Shown here: in pieces, positions 7,836-16,446 of the stretch | How positions within the stretch are numbered: the stretch's first letter is position 1 | Layout of the letters: each line of letters starts with the position of its first letter | Origin: Streptomyces morookaense | Lineage (GTDB): Bacteria > Actinomycetota > Actinomycetes > Streptomycetales > Streptomycetaceae | DNA length: 64,000 nucleotides | Direction of reading: 5' to 3' | NCBI RefSeq assembly: GCF_013030945.1 | Contig: NZ_JABBXF010000023.1 | Span: 100,333-164,332, forward strand | Translations under genes and position numbers: made by a program | Notes under the pieces: generated by a model | Databases searched by the model: none | Told to the model about the DNA's origin: nothing | The model's input: only the letters and a program-made list of their open reading frames with translations

Positions 7836-10800
7836 CACGTCCACCCGGACCGAGGAGCGGGCAGCGGAGCCGAGCGGTCGCAGGCTGCGGCTGCCCGGGA
7901 GAGGAGGCGGCAGCCCGCTGTTCCGCAACGCCTTCGCGCTGATGCTCAACACCGGCATCAGCGCCGTCCTCGGCCTGGGCTACTGGCTCGTGGCCGCGCG
8001 CTACTACACGGAGTCGGCCGTCGGCCAGGGGTCGGCGGCCATCGCCGCGATGAAGCTCCTCGCGGGGCTCACCGCGGTGACGCTCACGGGCGCGCTGGCC
8101 CGCTTCATCCCGGTCGCGGGGCGCACCACGGGCCGGCTCGTCCTCCGCACGTACGCGGCCAGTTCGGTGGTGGTGGCGGCCGCGGCGGGCGTCTTCCTGC
8201 TCACGCTGGGGCTGTGGGGTCCGTCCTACCGGTCGCTGCACGGGCTGCTGCCCGGGCTCGGCTTCGTCCTGGCCGTGGTGGCCTGGTCGGTGCTCACCCT
8301 GCAGGACGGGGTGCTGACGGGGCTGCGCAGCGCGCCGTGGGTGCCGGTGGGCAACACCGCCTTCTCGGCGGTGAAGCTGGCGCTGCTGGTCGGGCTGGCG
8401 ACGGTGCTCCCGGTGACCGGGGTGTTCGTCTCGTGGGTCGTCGCGATCGCCGTGTCGGTGCTGCCGCTGGGCTGGCTGGTCTTCCGGCGGCTGGTGCCGG
8501 CGCATGTGCGGGCCACCGAGCAGACGGCCCGGCCCGCCTCCTACCGGGAGATGGGCCGCTTCCTCGCCGGGGACTGCACCGGCTCGCTGTTCTCGCTGGC
8601 CGTGGTCTACCTGGTCCCGGTGATCGTCGCCGCGCAGGTGAGCTCCACGGACAACGCCTACTTCTACATCACCTCCACCATCGGCGGCACCGTCAACCTG
8701 CTCGCGATCAACATGGGTGCCTCGCTGACCGTGGAGGGCTCGCACGACCCGGCACGGCTGGCGGAGAACTGCCGGGCCGCGCTGCGCCGGATGGCCAAGA
8801 TCATGGTTCCGGTCTGTCTGGTGCTGTTCTTCCTCGCGCCGTACATCCTGCAGGTGTTCGGGCCGGGGTACGCCCACGCGGCGACGCCGCTGCTGCGCTG
8901 GTACGCGGTCGGGGCGGCGCTGCGCGTGGTGATGGAGGTCTACTTCGCGGTGCTGCGCGCGCAGAGCCGCACCGCCGGGCTCGCCTACCTGCAGGGCCTG
9001 CTCTGTGTGCTGGTGCTCGGGCTGACGCTGCTGCTCCTGCCCCGGATGGGGCTGACGGGCGAGGGTGTTGCGGAGGTCTCCAGCCTTGCGGTGATCTGTT
9101 CGGTCGCGGCGGTGCGGCTGCGGGCCGTGCTGCGCGGCTCCTCGCCCGCGCCGGATGCCGCGCAGCGCGCCGACGGGGCCGCGCCGGACGGCGACCTGGC
9201 GGATCTCGCGGTGGACGGCGACCGCGCGGCCGCCCGGCACGAGCCGCGGCGGGAGGCCGCCGAGGAGGAACCGCCCGTCGAGCGCGGGCGGTTGCGCGAC
9301 AGCACCGTACGGGTGCTGCGTGCCGCGCTCGACGTGGACACCATCCCGCTGGGCGTCCGGGTGGACTTCGACCACCCCGAACGGCGCCCGGACATACGCC
9401 GGATGACGCCGTCGGCCCCTCCGCCCGCTCCTCCGCCCGCCCCGGTGCCGGAACAGTCCGTGCAGCCCGAACCACCCGCCCCGCGCGAGCAGCAGCAGCG
9501 CAGATGGCCCCGGCCCGGTCCCGAAGCCGCCGTACGGGGGCTGTTCGTCGTGGCCCTGGCGCTGTACTGGGTGCCGCTGTGGGCCGCGGGCAAGGTCGAC
9601 CTGGACGGCATGGGCGGACTCGGGCTGATCTCGGTGCTGCCGGTGGCGACGCTCGTGGGCGCGGCACTGCTGGTCCTCTCGTTCGTCTCCGCGCTGTGGC
9701 TGGACCGCCCGCACACCCGGCTGCTGACGGCCGTCCTGGTGCTGACGGTCGTCTCGCTGCACGCGGTGCCCGCCCTGCTGGAAGCACAGCCGCGGTTCGC
9801 CACGGCCTGGCAGCACGCGGGGTTCCTGGACTACATCGACCGCGCCGGGGTGGCCGCCCCCGATCTCGACGCACGCTGGAGCTGGCCGGGCTTCTTCGCG
9901 CTCGCCGCCTTCGCGGCCCGTGCCTGCGGCGTCACCGACCTCACCGAGGTGCTGCGCTGGTGGCCGCCGGCGATGCAATTGCTGTGCCTCGCGCCGCTGG
10001 CGCTGCTGCTGCGCGCGGTGCGCGCGGACTGGCGGGCGAAGTGGACGGCGCTGTGGCTGTTCGTGCTGTGCGGCTGGGTCGGCCAGGACTACTTCTCGCC
10101 GCAGTCGCTCAACTACCTGTTCTACCTGCTGTTCGTGGCCGTGCTGCTGGTGTGGTTCCGCTGGCCCGGACAGCTCCGCGGGAAGCTGTTGCCCGGCGAG
10201 CAGGAGGTCGCCCCCCTCGGACACGGGCAGCAGGCGGTGCTGCTGGCCCTGCTGGTCGCCCTGTTCGCCGCGTCGGTCTCCAGCCACCAGCTGACGCCGT
10301 TCGTCATGCTGGGCGTGCTCACCGTGCTGGTGCTGGTGCGCCGTTCGACCCTGCGCGGACTGCCGCTGCTGTGCGGCGTGATGCTGGCGGTCTGGATCGG
10401 CTTCCTCGCCGAGCCCTACTGGTCCGGCCACTTCGACGAACTGTTCGGCGGCCTCGGGTCGCTCGGCGGCAACGTCTCCTCGTCCGTCTCGGGCCGCATC
10501 CAGGGCGGCAGCAGCACGCACAAGCTCGTGCTGTACGTGCGCGTCCTGCTCGCCGGCGGCGTACTGGCCTTCGCCGCCCTCGGCTGGTGGCGGCGGCGCC
10601 GCGCGGGGATCGGCGACCTGTCGCTGCTGGTGCTGACCTGCGTCCCGTTCCTCGCCTTCGGCATGCAGTCCTACGGCGGCGAAGTCGCCCTGCGCGTCTT
10701 CCTGTTCGCCGTGCCCGGCGCATGCGTCCTCGCCGCGCTGGCCCTCTTCCCGCGCACGCACGCGGGGAAGGGCCGCGGCCCGGCGGTCCCGGTGGCGGCG

Positions 10801-11508
10801 GCGCTGCTCGCCGGGCTCGTCCTCGTCTTCGGCTTCCTCGTGGCCCGCTGGGGCAACGAGTCCTTCGAGCAGGTCCGCCCCGGCGAAGTCGCCGCCATGG
10901 ACTACGTGTACGCCCACGACAAGCCGACCGTGCGGCTGCTGTGGATGAGCAGCAACACCGTCAGCGACGTCACCCCGGCCATGCCGTGGGGCTCGCGCGA
11001 CATGGAGCGGGTGTTCTACGACCCGGTCCTGGCGCCCCGCACGCCGGTCGACGTCCCCGGCCTGGTGACGCGGCTGCGCGAGGCCGGGCCGAACGCGTAT
11101 CTCATGATCAGCACCGGACAGTCGACGTACCTGGAGATGAGCGCCGGCTACTCCCCCGACTGGCAGCGGGAGATGCGCAGCACACTGGACAAGCGGCCGG
11201 AGCTGCGGCGGGTGCTGTCGAATGACGACGCGGTGCTGTACGAGCTGAAGCGGAAGCCGTCCGGGGAGGCGGGGCGGCCCCGACCGGGGCCGGCGGGGCC
11301 GCGGGTGACGTGGACACCGGTGTCGGTGATCGGCGGCCTCGCCGCGGTGGCCCTGCTGGTGCTGCTGACGGCACGCGAACTGATCCGGGTCGGGGTACGC
11401 CCCGGGGTGCGGCAACTGCGGTGGCTGCAGGGGTCGTTCTGGTTCGCGTTGCCGTTGCTGGGGGTACTGGTGGCGGTGCTGGTGCAGCGGTTGGTGACGA
11501 TGTCGTAG
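7828..11508 (+). CDS. Wzx/MATE-type polysaccharide flippase fused to a GT-C-like membrane glycosyltransferase
   Basis: 1,226 aa, made of two membrane modules. Residues about 25-435 form a lipid-linked oligosaccharide flippase of the MOP superfamily (FRNAFALMLNTGISAVLGLGYW, many helices, FGPGYAHAATPLLRWYAVGA). A polar linker at about 436-563 is rich in Asp, Arg and Pro (SAPPPAPPPAPVPEQ). Residues about 564-1226 contain ten or more helices plus large loops (FLDYIDRAG, GQDYFSPQSLNYLFYLL, a Ser-rich loop near 890) that resemble a GT-C glycosyltransferase or O-antigen polymerase-like protein. The fusion would couple translocation to polymerisation or transfer outside the membrane. The GTG overlaps the deacetylase end by 8 bases. 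It is the last gene of the operon, and a repeat-type terminator follows. The C-terminal assignment is an inference. Confidence 0.82.
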   Translation: MSDTSTRTEERAAEPSGRRLRLPGRGGGSPLFRNAFALMLNTGISAVLGLGYWLVAARYYTESAVGQGSAAIAAMKLLAGLTAVTLTGALARFIPVAGRTTGRLVLRTYAASSVVVAAAAGVFLLTLGLWGPSYRSLHGLLPGLGFVLAVVAWSVLTLQDGVLTGLRSAPWVPVGNTAFSAVKLALLVGLATVLPVTGVFVSWVVAIAVSVLPLGWLVFRRLVPAHVRATEQTARPASYREMGRFLAGDCTGSLFSLAVVYLVPVIVAAQVSSTDNAYFYITSTIGGTVNLLAINMGASLTVEGSHDPARLAENCRAALRRMAKIMVPVCLVLFFLAPYILQVFGPGYAHAATPLLRWYAVGAALRVVMEVYFAVLRAQSRTAGLAYLQGLLCVLVLGLTLLLLPRMGLTGEGVAEVSSLAVICSVAAVRLRAVLRGSSPAPDAAQRADGAAPDGDLADLAVDGDRAAARHEPRREAAEEEPPVERGRLRDSTVRVLRAALDVDTIPLGVRVDFDHPERRPDIRRMTPSAPPPAPPPAPVPEQSVQPEPPAPREQQQRRWPRPGPEAAVRGLFVVALALYWVPLWAAGKVDLDGMGGLGLISVLPVATLVGAALLVLSFVSALWLDRPHTRLLTAVLVLTVVSLHAVPALLEAQPRFATAWQHAGFLDYIDRAGVAAPDLDARWSWPGFFALAAFAARACGVTDLTEVLRWWPPAMQLLCLAPLALLLRAVRADWRAKWTALWLFVLCGWVGQDYFSPQSLNYLFYLLFVAVLLVWFRWPGQLRGKLLPGEQEVAPLGHGQQAVLLALLVALFAASVSSHQLTPFVMLGVLTVLVLVRRSTLRGLPLLCGVMLAVWIGFLAEPYWSGHFDELFGGLGSLGGNVSSSVSGRIQGGSSTHKLVLYVRVLLAGGVLAFAALGWWRRRRAGIGDLSLLVLTCVPFLAFGMQSYGGEVALRVFLFAVPGACVLAALALFPRTHAGKGRGPAVPVAAALLAGLVLVFGFLVARWGNESFEQVRPGEVAAMDYVYAHDKPTVRLLWMSSNTVSDVTPAMPWGSRDMERVFYDPVLAPRTPVDVPGLVTRLREAGPNAYLMISTGQSTYLEMSAGYSPDWQREMRSTLDKRPELRRVLSNDDAVLYELKRKPSGEAGRPRPGPAGPRVTWTPVSVIGGLAAVALLVLLTARELIRVGVRPGVRQLRWLQGSFWFALPLLGVLVAVLVQRLVTMS

Positions 11509-11510
11509 AC

Positions 11511-11624
11511 CGCGCCCCGTAAGGGGCGCTGGGGGCACCTCTGGGGGTCCCCCCAGCGGTAGCTGGGGGAGGTAGCTGGGGGAGGAACTGCGCGACCAGC
11601 CACGACGCGCCCGCAGTCGACAGA
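11511..11624. repeat. Streptomyces 3'-UTR repeat, copy A (with a nested GGGGGA repeat)
   Basis: Starts with the hairpin GCGCCCC-GTAA-GGGGCGC and ends with the shared core GGAACTGCGCGACCAGCC plus CGCCCGCAGTCG. An extra purine-rich segment with short duplications of GGTAGCTGGGGGA is inserted between them. It lies between two convergent genes, with its core end five bases from the stop of the oxygenase-like gene. Confidence 0.8.
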
Positions 11625-11628
11625 GCAC

Positions 11629-12213
11629 TCAGTACAGCGCGCGGTAGCAAAGCGCGGCCACCGCGTTCAAGCCGGGGGCCGGCCGGCCGGGCCGGTGATG
11701 CGGAATGCGGTGACCGGCGAGAGCGACGATCCCGGTCGCCGGGTAGCGGACGGGCGTTCCGCTTGCACGGTCCCAGCTCGGATCGCTCTCCAGCGATCCG
11801 AGCTCCGCCATGGTCCGCCCGGCCAGTTCCGGGTGCACATGCAACGGCCCCACCTCCCCACAGGCCGTGGTGAGCAGCGTGAGGTCGCACTGTGCGGTAT
11901 CGGTGTGCAGATACACCGCGTCGTCGCCCTCGTAATAGCCGTAGGCGGCAAAGGTGGGCACCAACAGCCGCCCGCTCAAGGCCCGCGCCGTGCCCGTGAG
12001 GCCCAAGTGCAAGCGGGCCAGCAGCGGGCCGTTGGCGGCCGGGGTGCCGCGCCGCCGGGCGGTGACGGGGGTGCGCGGCCCGTTCGCGGGTATCCGGGCA
12101 TGCGGCCGGCAGGCACTCGCCTCCGCGGCGAGCCCGTCGGCCAGCTCCCGGCCCCACAGGCCGGGGACGCAGACGAACCCCTCGGCGGCCAGAGCCCGTT
12201 GGGCGGCCCTCAC
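11629..12213 (-). CDS. Putative Fe(II)/2-oxoglutarate-type oxygenase-like protein (double-stranded beta-helix)
   Basis: 194 aa. I do not recognise a named family, but the C-terminal half looks like a cupin-type oxygenase: an HxD pair in VYLHTDTAQCDLTLL, a strand with GPLHVHPEL, and a distal His region GIVALAGHRIPHHRPGR with an Arg that could bind 2-oxoglutarate. The N terminus (AAQRALAAEGFVCVPGLWG) resembles the start of prolyl-hydroxylase-like proteins. Start GTG 12213 shares GTGA with the stop of the upstream 85-residue protein, so translation is coupled and the two probably work together. The small protein may be its substrate or partner. Metal binding and activity are inferred from the residue pattern only. 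Confidence 0.6.
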   Translation of the reverse strand: MRAAQRALAAEGFVCVPGLWGRELADGLAAEASACRPHARIPANGPRTPVTARRRGTPAANGPLLARLHLGLTGTARALSGRLLVPTFAAYGYYEGDDAVYLHTDTAQCDLTLLTTACGEVGPLHVHPELAGRTMAELGSLESDPSWDRASGTPVRYPATGIVALAGHRIPHHRPGRPAPGLNAVAALCYRALY

Positions 12214-12467
12214 GGAGTGTCGGCGGCGTTCGGCCAGGCCACGTCCGGCGTGTAGTGGGCCAGTTCGTCCTCGGCCGGGACGGTCAGCACGCCCGCGAAG
12301 CAATAGCCCTCGGCCAGCGGCACCCTGGCGTGGGAGGCCAGCCGCTCGGCTATCGCGTCCTGCGCCTCGGGGGCCGCCTTGGCCAGCGAGATGACCTCCC
12401 CGGGCAGAACGTAGTAGTTGCCTTCCGCATCGACGATGACCAGCGCCTTGGTCGCGCTTTCGCACAT
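12210..12467 (-). CDS. 85-aa small protein coupled to an oxygenase-like gene
   Basis: Not recognised as a named family, although I recall Streptomyces small proteins beginning with the same KALVxxDxEGNYY pattern. The N-terminal part (TKALVIVDAEGNYYVLPGEV, then a helix EAQDAIAERLASHA) would fold as a small domain. The tail (residues about 50-85) is extended and ends DVAWPNAADTP. Start ATG 12467 has AAAGG upstream. The stop is shared with the next start (GTGA). A small leader-like domain plus a flexible tail next to an oxidative enzyme recalls peptide natural-product precursors, but no cleavage motif or other maturation enzyme is seen, so a regulatory or structural partner role is equally possible. 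Confidence 0.65.
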   Translation of the reverse strand: MCESATKALVIVDAEGNYYVLPGEVISLAKAAPEAQDAIAERLASHARVPLAEGYCFAGVLTVPAEDELAHYTPDVAWPNAADTP

Positions 12468-12590
12468 GGGTGGAGCCTTTCGGACACGGCGGGGAGACGG
12501 GGCGATCCGGACGCCGCTCGCAGTGTTGCGGCGCCCGGGGGCGAAAGGCAACCGCCGGGACGGAGCCCCACCCGGCGCACGGGTGGTGCC

Positions 12591-13949
12591 TCAGGTGAGC
12601 CAGCGGACCTCGTACGCCCCCAGTCCGACGGCGTGCCCGTCCACCGTGGCGGTGACGGGCCGGTCCAGCGTGTTGACGACCAGCACCGTCCGGTCCGAGG
12701 CGAGGGTGCGCAGATGCGCGGCGTCGGGCCCGCCGACGTCGGGGGTGCGGAGGTGCGTGCCGGGGTGGAAGGCCGCGGCGAAGCGCTGCAGCAGGTCCAT
12801 CATCGGCAACTTGTCACCGCCGTCGGAGAGTTGGGTGGCGCTCCACAGACAGCCGGGGCAGTCGGCGGTCTCCTCCTCGGGGTTCCAGTAGAAGGCGGTG
12901 GCCACGCCGGCCCCGGCCAGCTCCATCATGGCCGTGGCCTGGACGGCGACGCGGTGCGGCTCCGTCCAGCCGCGGCGGTTGTCCTGGGCGTCGGGCGGCT
13001 CCACGTACCACTCGGCCCACCACACGGGCAGCCCCGTGGTCTTCGTCAGCCAGGTGCTGACGTCGCCGAACTTGCGGGTGGCCGCGAACTCGTCGGGCAG
13101 CATCCGGTTGCCGTCGCGCGTGTAGCTGGAGCCGTCGACGACGACGAAGTCGGCCCCCGCCTTGTGCTTGTCCCAGTACTCCAGGGCGTCGACGGCCCGC
13201 TGGTCGACCACTCCCCAAGGCCCTTGCAAGGACGATGCGTTGGAGGCGTTCCCGGGTGTCTCGGTGTCCATGACGACATACGGACCGCCGACGAGGGCGT
13301 TCCTGTTCTGTTTCTTGATCTCCGCGTAGACGAGGTTGTAGAGCTCGGTGTACCCCTCGTAGTCCCAGCGCTTCCTGGAATCGTCGTAGAAGCCCTTGAA
13401 CTCGTTCCACACGATGAAGTGCCGGACGTCCGGGTAGCGTTTGGCGATCACGCCGGCGAGGGCGGCGAAGTCCTTGTAGTGGGCCCGGTCGGGCGCCGTC
13501 TCCAGGGACTTCTGGGACCAGTTGGTGCGGTTCCCGCCGCCCTTCATCCAGTCCGGGGCGCAGCACAGGGTGAGCACCGGCGTGGCATGGGTGCTGCGCA
13601 TGAGGGCGACGCGGCGGTCGAGGTCGCCGAAGTTGTAGGAGCCCGGTCTGGGCTCGGGGTTGTCGGCGCCCCAGCCCATGATGTGCTGGTTCTGCGGCAT
13701 GGGATCGGCGGAGAGCACGCCGGCGGCGGTCCTGCGGGCGCCGTCGTTGCCGAGGTCGGCGCTGTACTGGGTGTGCGTGAACCCGAAGCCGAGGTAGGCG
13801 GGGGTGCCGCCGGTGTTCGGTACGCCCTGGGCGCCGCGCGCGCGGCCGCCGGACTGGCAGCCGCCGGCACAGAGCAGCATTACGAACGCGGCGACGACGG
13901 CCGCGACCAGGGCGACGAGGTGCGCCCGATTTCCGTCATGACGTCCCAT
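12591..13949 (-). CDS. Secreted or lipoprotein glycoside hydrolase, GH39-like TIM barrel
   Basis: 452 aa. The N-terminal hydrophobic stretch (VALVAAVVAAFVMLL) ends in AGGC, a weak lipobox, so the enzyme is probably exported and may be lipid-anchored. The barrel has a clan A pattern: the acid/base Glu in FIVWNEFKGFYDD and the nucleophile Glu in LPVWWAEWYVEPP. A C-terminal beta domain follows (VLVVNTLDRPVTATVDGHAV). It likely hydrolyses a beta-linked polysaccharide. Being close to the polysaccharide operon, it may trim or release that polymer. Start: ATG 13949 chosen; TTG 13958 and GTG 13952 are in frame and no strong ribosome site decides. A repeat element sits directly upstream, so the promoter must lie within or beyond it. 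Confidence 0.82.
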   Translation of the reverse strand: MGRHDGNRAHLVALVAAVVAAFVMLLCAGGCQSGGRARGAQGVPNTGGTPAYLGFGFTHTQYSADLGNDGARRTAAGVLSADPMPQNQHIMGWGADNPEPRPGSYNFGDLDRRVALMRSTHATPVLTLCCAPDWMKGGGNRTNWSQKSLETAPDRAHYKDFAALAGVIAKRYPDVRHFIVWNEFKGFYDDSRKRWDYEGYTELYNLVYAEIKKQNRNALVGGPYVVMDTETPGNASNASSLQGPWGVVDQRAVDALEYWDKHKAGADFVVVDGSSYTRDGNRMLPDEFAATRKFGDVSTWLTKTTGLPVWWAEWYVEPPDAQDNRRGWTEPHRVAVQATAMMELAGAGVATAFYWNPEEETADCPGCLWSATQLSDGGDKLPMMDLLQRFAAAFHPGTHLRTPDVGGPDAAHLRTLASDRTVLVVNTLDRPVTATVDGHAVGLGAYEVRWLT

Positions 13950-13965
13950 CACGGCCAAGGGTATC

Positions 13966-14027
13966 CCCGCGCCCCGTCAGGGACGCGGGGAACTGCGCGA
14001 GCAACCACCCACGGCCCGCAGCCGAAA
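13966..14027. repeat. Streptomyces 3'-UTR repeat, copy B
   Basis: Hairpin with one altered base (GCGCCCC-GTCA-GGGACGC), core GGAACTGCGCGAGCAACC and end GGCCCGCAGCCG. It lies 21 bp past the stop of the GntR gene and 17 bp before the glycosidase start. Confidence 0.8.
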
Positions 14028-14047
14028 GGCCGAACCGCCGTGGGCGG

Positions 14048-14422
14048 TCAGCCCTCGTACACGGCTCGCACCGCATCCTCCGCAGCGGCGAGGGCGGCCG
14101 CCCGGTCGAGCCCCAACCGCCGCGCCCGCTCGGCAAAGCCCCGCGCAGCGGACGCGGCCTCGCGGGCCGCCCCGTCCCCCTGGGCCGCAATGAACGTCCC
14201 GTTGCGGCCCCGCGTCTCGATCACCCCGTCCGCCTCCAGCGCCCGGTACGCCTTGGCCACCGTGTTCGCGGCGAGTCCGAGGTCCTCCGCGAACCCGCGT
14301 ACCGTCGGGAGCTTGTAGCCCACGGGCAGTTCGCCGGAGCGGGCGCGCTCCGCGATGCGGGCGCGGATCTGCTCGTAGGGCGGTTCGGCCGCTTCCGGGT
14401 CGACGGTCAGGTGCAACGCCAC
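14048..14422 (-). CDS. GntR-family transcriptional regulator, YtrA-type
   Basis: 124 aa, the short form of the family. The winged helix-turn-helix covers about residues 10-78: PPYEQIRARIAERARSGELP, KLPTVRGFAEDLGLAANTVA (recognition region) and ADGVIETRGRNGTF (wing). The C-terminal part (about 45 residues, Ala-rich) is too small for a ligand-binding domain, which is typical of YtrA-like repressors acting on nearby ABC or membrane genes. Start GTG 14422 has GGAG seven bases upstream. It is followed on the same strand by the glycosidase gene across a repeat, and preceded by asnB. A GntR-like operator may lie in the asnB promoter (inverted repeat at 16373), but no link is shown. Confidence 0.9.
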   Translation of the reverse strand: MALHLTVDPEAAEPPYEQIRARIAERARSGELPVGYKLPTVRGFAEDLGLAANTVAKAYRALEADGVIETRGRNGTFIAAQGDGAAREAASAARGFAERARRLGLDRAAALAAAEDAVRAVYEG

Positions 14423-14473
14423 GGTGGAACTCCATGCTGAGGGGTGTGGTCGCACCTATTGTGCGTCAGGACG

Positions 14474-16327
14474 CTACAGCTCGAGTGCGGTTCCGTACGA
14501 GGCGAGCCACGTGTTGAGCCCCAGCACCAGTTCCGTGCCCGTCCGGAAGGCCTCCCCCGCGTCGCCCGAGAGCGCCTGGGCGACACCGGCGGTGTCCAGC
14601 AGCGGCCGCACGGGGGCGTCCTTGTCGTCGAGCACCCGCCGCAGTTCCGCACCGAGGGCGGCCGCGTAGCGCGGGTCCTGGGTGCTGGGGTACGGGCTCT
14701 TGACCCGGTCCGCCACGATGTCGGGGAGCACGTCGCGCACGGCGGCGCGCAGCAGGGACTTCTCGCGCCCGTCGAAGGTCTTGAGCGCCCACGGGGTGTT
14801 GTAGACGTACTCGACCAGCCGGTGGTCGCAGAACGGCACCCGCACCTCCAGCCCGACGGCCATGCTGGCGCGGTCCTTGCGGTCGAGGAGCAGTTGCACG
14901 AAGCGGGTCAGGTGCAGATAGCTGACCTCGCGCATGCGGCGCTGCAGTCCGCTCTCGCCGGGCAGGTACGAGATCTCGTCGAGGGCCTCCCGGTAGCGGG
15001 CGGCCTGGTAGCCGGGGAGGTCGAGCTTGGCGAGGAAGCCCGGGTCGAACAGGGAGGTGCCGGCGCCGCTCTGCTCCCCGGCGAACCGGTCGAAGACGCC
15101 GCCCGCGACCCATGGGAAGGTGTCGGAGTGCACGGCCTCGGGGTCGTGGAACCAGCGGTAGCCGCCGAAGACCTCGTCCGCGGACTCCCCGGACAGGGCG
15201 ACCGTGGACTGTTCGCGGATCGCCTTGAAGAGGAGGTAGAGCGAGGTGTCCCCGTCGCCGAAACCCATCGGCATGTCACGGGCGTTCAGGACGGCGTCGC
15301 GGTGGGCCCGGTCCATGAGGGCGGCGGTGTCGAGCACGATGTCGCTGTGGTCGGAGCGCACATGCTCGGCGAGGGCGTGGGCGTACGGCCCGTCGGGGGT
15401 GGGCCGCAGGGTGTCGGCCTTGAAGTTCTCGGTGTAGCCGGTGAAGTCGACCGAGAAGGACCGCACCGGCCCGCTGCCGGCGTCGGCCAGGCCCTTGGCG
15501 GCGAGGGCGGTGATGGCGGAGGAGTCGAGTCCGCCGGAGAGCAGGGTGCACAGCGGGACGTCGGCGATCAGCTGGCGGGTGACGATGTCGTCGAGCAGTT
15601 CGCGGATGTGCCGGACGGTGGTGGCGGTGTCGTCGGTGTGCTCGCGGGCTTCGAGGGACCAGTAGCGCCGGACGGTCAGCCCGGAGCGCCGCACGCGGGC
15701 GGTGTGGCCGGGGCGCAGTTCGTACATGCCCCGGTAGACGGCGTGGCCGGGCGTCTTGGCCCAGCCGACGAGTTCGGCGAGGCCCTCCGCGTCGACGGCG
15801 GGGCGCACGGCGGGGTGGGCGAGGATGGCCTTGGGCTCGGACCCGAAGAGCACGCCGTCCGAAGTGGGCCAGTAGTAGAGGGGTTTGATGCCCATGCGGT
15901 CGCGGACCAGGAGCAGTTCCTCGGTGCGCGGGTCCCACAGGGCGAAGGCGTACATGCCGTTCAGGCGCCGGGTGAAGTCCTCGCCCCATTCGAGGTAGGC
16001 GTGCAGCACCACCTCGGTGTCGCTGCTGGTGCGGAAGGTGTGGCCGTGGGACTCCAGCTCGGCGCGCAGCTCGCGGTAGTTGTAGACCTCGCCGCTGTAG
16101 GTGGTGGCGAGCAGTGTGCGCCCGTCGTGCTCGACGAGCATGGGCTGCTTGCCGCCCTCGATGTCGATGACGGCCAGCCGGCGGTGTCCCAGGGCGGCGT
16201 GGGTGTCGAGCCATATGCCTGCGGCGTCCGGGCCGCGGAAGGCCATGGTCCGGGTCATCGCTTCAAGGGTGCCGCGCTCGGTGGTGAGATCCCTGTCGTA
16301 GGAAACCCAACCGGTGATACCGCACAT
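14474..16327 (-). CDS. asnB: Asparagine synthetase (glutamine-hydrolysing)
   Basis: 617 aa. It converts aspartate, glutamine and ATP into asparagine and glutamate. The N-terminal glutaminase domain begins MCGITGW with Cys2 as nucleophile after Met removal, and continues with MAFRGPDA and GHRRLAVID. The synthetase domain has the ATP pyrophosphatase loop LLSGGLDSSAITALAA, then VALSGESADEVFGGY and MAVGLEVRVPFCDHRL. The length is normal for the AsnB1 group of actinobacteria. Start ATG 16327 follows GGGG. The promoter region it shares with the GNAT gene contains a perfect inverted repeat at 16373-16395 that may be the operator. Some such enzymes amidate other acids in cell-wall or antibiotic pathways, but nothing here suggests that. 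Confidence 0.95.
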   Translation of the reverse strand: MCGITGWVSYDRDLTTERGTLEAMTRTMAFRGPDAAGIWLDTHAALGHRRLAVIDIEGGKQPMLVEHDGRTLLATTYSGEVYNYRELRAELESHGHTFRTSSDTEVVLHAYLEWGEDFTRRLNGMYAFALWDPRTEELLLVRDRMGIKPLYYWPTSDGVLFGSEPKAILAHPAVRPAVDAEGLAELVGWAKTPGHAVYRGMYELRPGHTARVRRSGLTVRRYWSLEAREHTDDTATTVRHIRELLDDIVTRQLIADVPLCTLLSGGLDSSAITALAAKGLADAGSGPVRSFSVDFTGYTENFKADTLRPTPDGPYAHALAEHVRSDHSDIVLDTAALMDRAHRDAVLNARDMPMGFGDGDTSLYLLFKAIREQSTVALSGESADEVFGGYRWFHDPEAVHSDTFPWVAGGVFDRFAGEQSGAGTSLFDPGFLAKLDLPGYQAARYREALDEISYLPGESGLQRRMREVSYLHLTRFVQLLLDRKDRASMAVGLEVRVPFCDHRLVEYVYNTPWALKTFDGREKSLLRAAVRDVLPDIVADRVKSPYPSTQDPRYAAALGAELRRVLDDKDAPVRPLLDTAGVAQALSGDAGEAFRTGTELVLGLNTWLASYGTALEL

Positions 16328-16372
16328 TGCCGTACCCCTTTCGTCAACGGATCGGGCGTGACGCTACGCCGC

Positions 16373-16395
16373 CATAGATGCATAGGCCATCTATG
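16373..16395. promoter_or_regulatory. Perfect 8-bp inverted repeat upstream of asnB
   Basis: CATAGATG, 7-bp spacer, CATCTATG. It lies 46 bp upstream of the asnB start and 52 bp upstream of the divergent GNAT start, a fitting place for a regulator of one or both genes. Confidence 0.45.
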
Positions 16396-16446
16396 AGCAG
16401 CTAAAACCTTTTGAAACAGGCCAGTTGGGCCGCCTACGTTTCCGTC

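Noticed and set aside
7807..11628. 1,273-codon open frame on the minus strand opposite the flippase fusion
   Set aside because: Its translation is Arg/Gln/His/Pro-rich low complexity, as expected for the antisense of a GC-rich gene. The plus strand has clear membrane-protein sequence.
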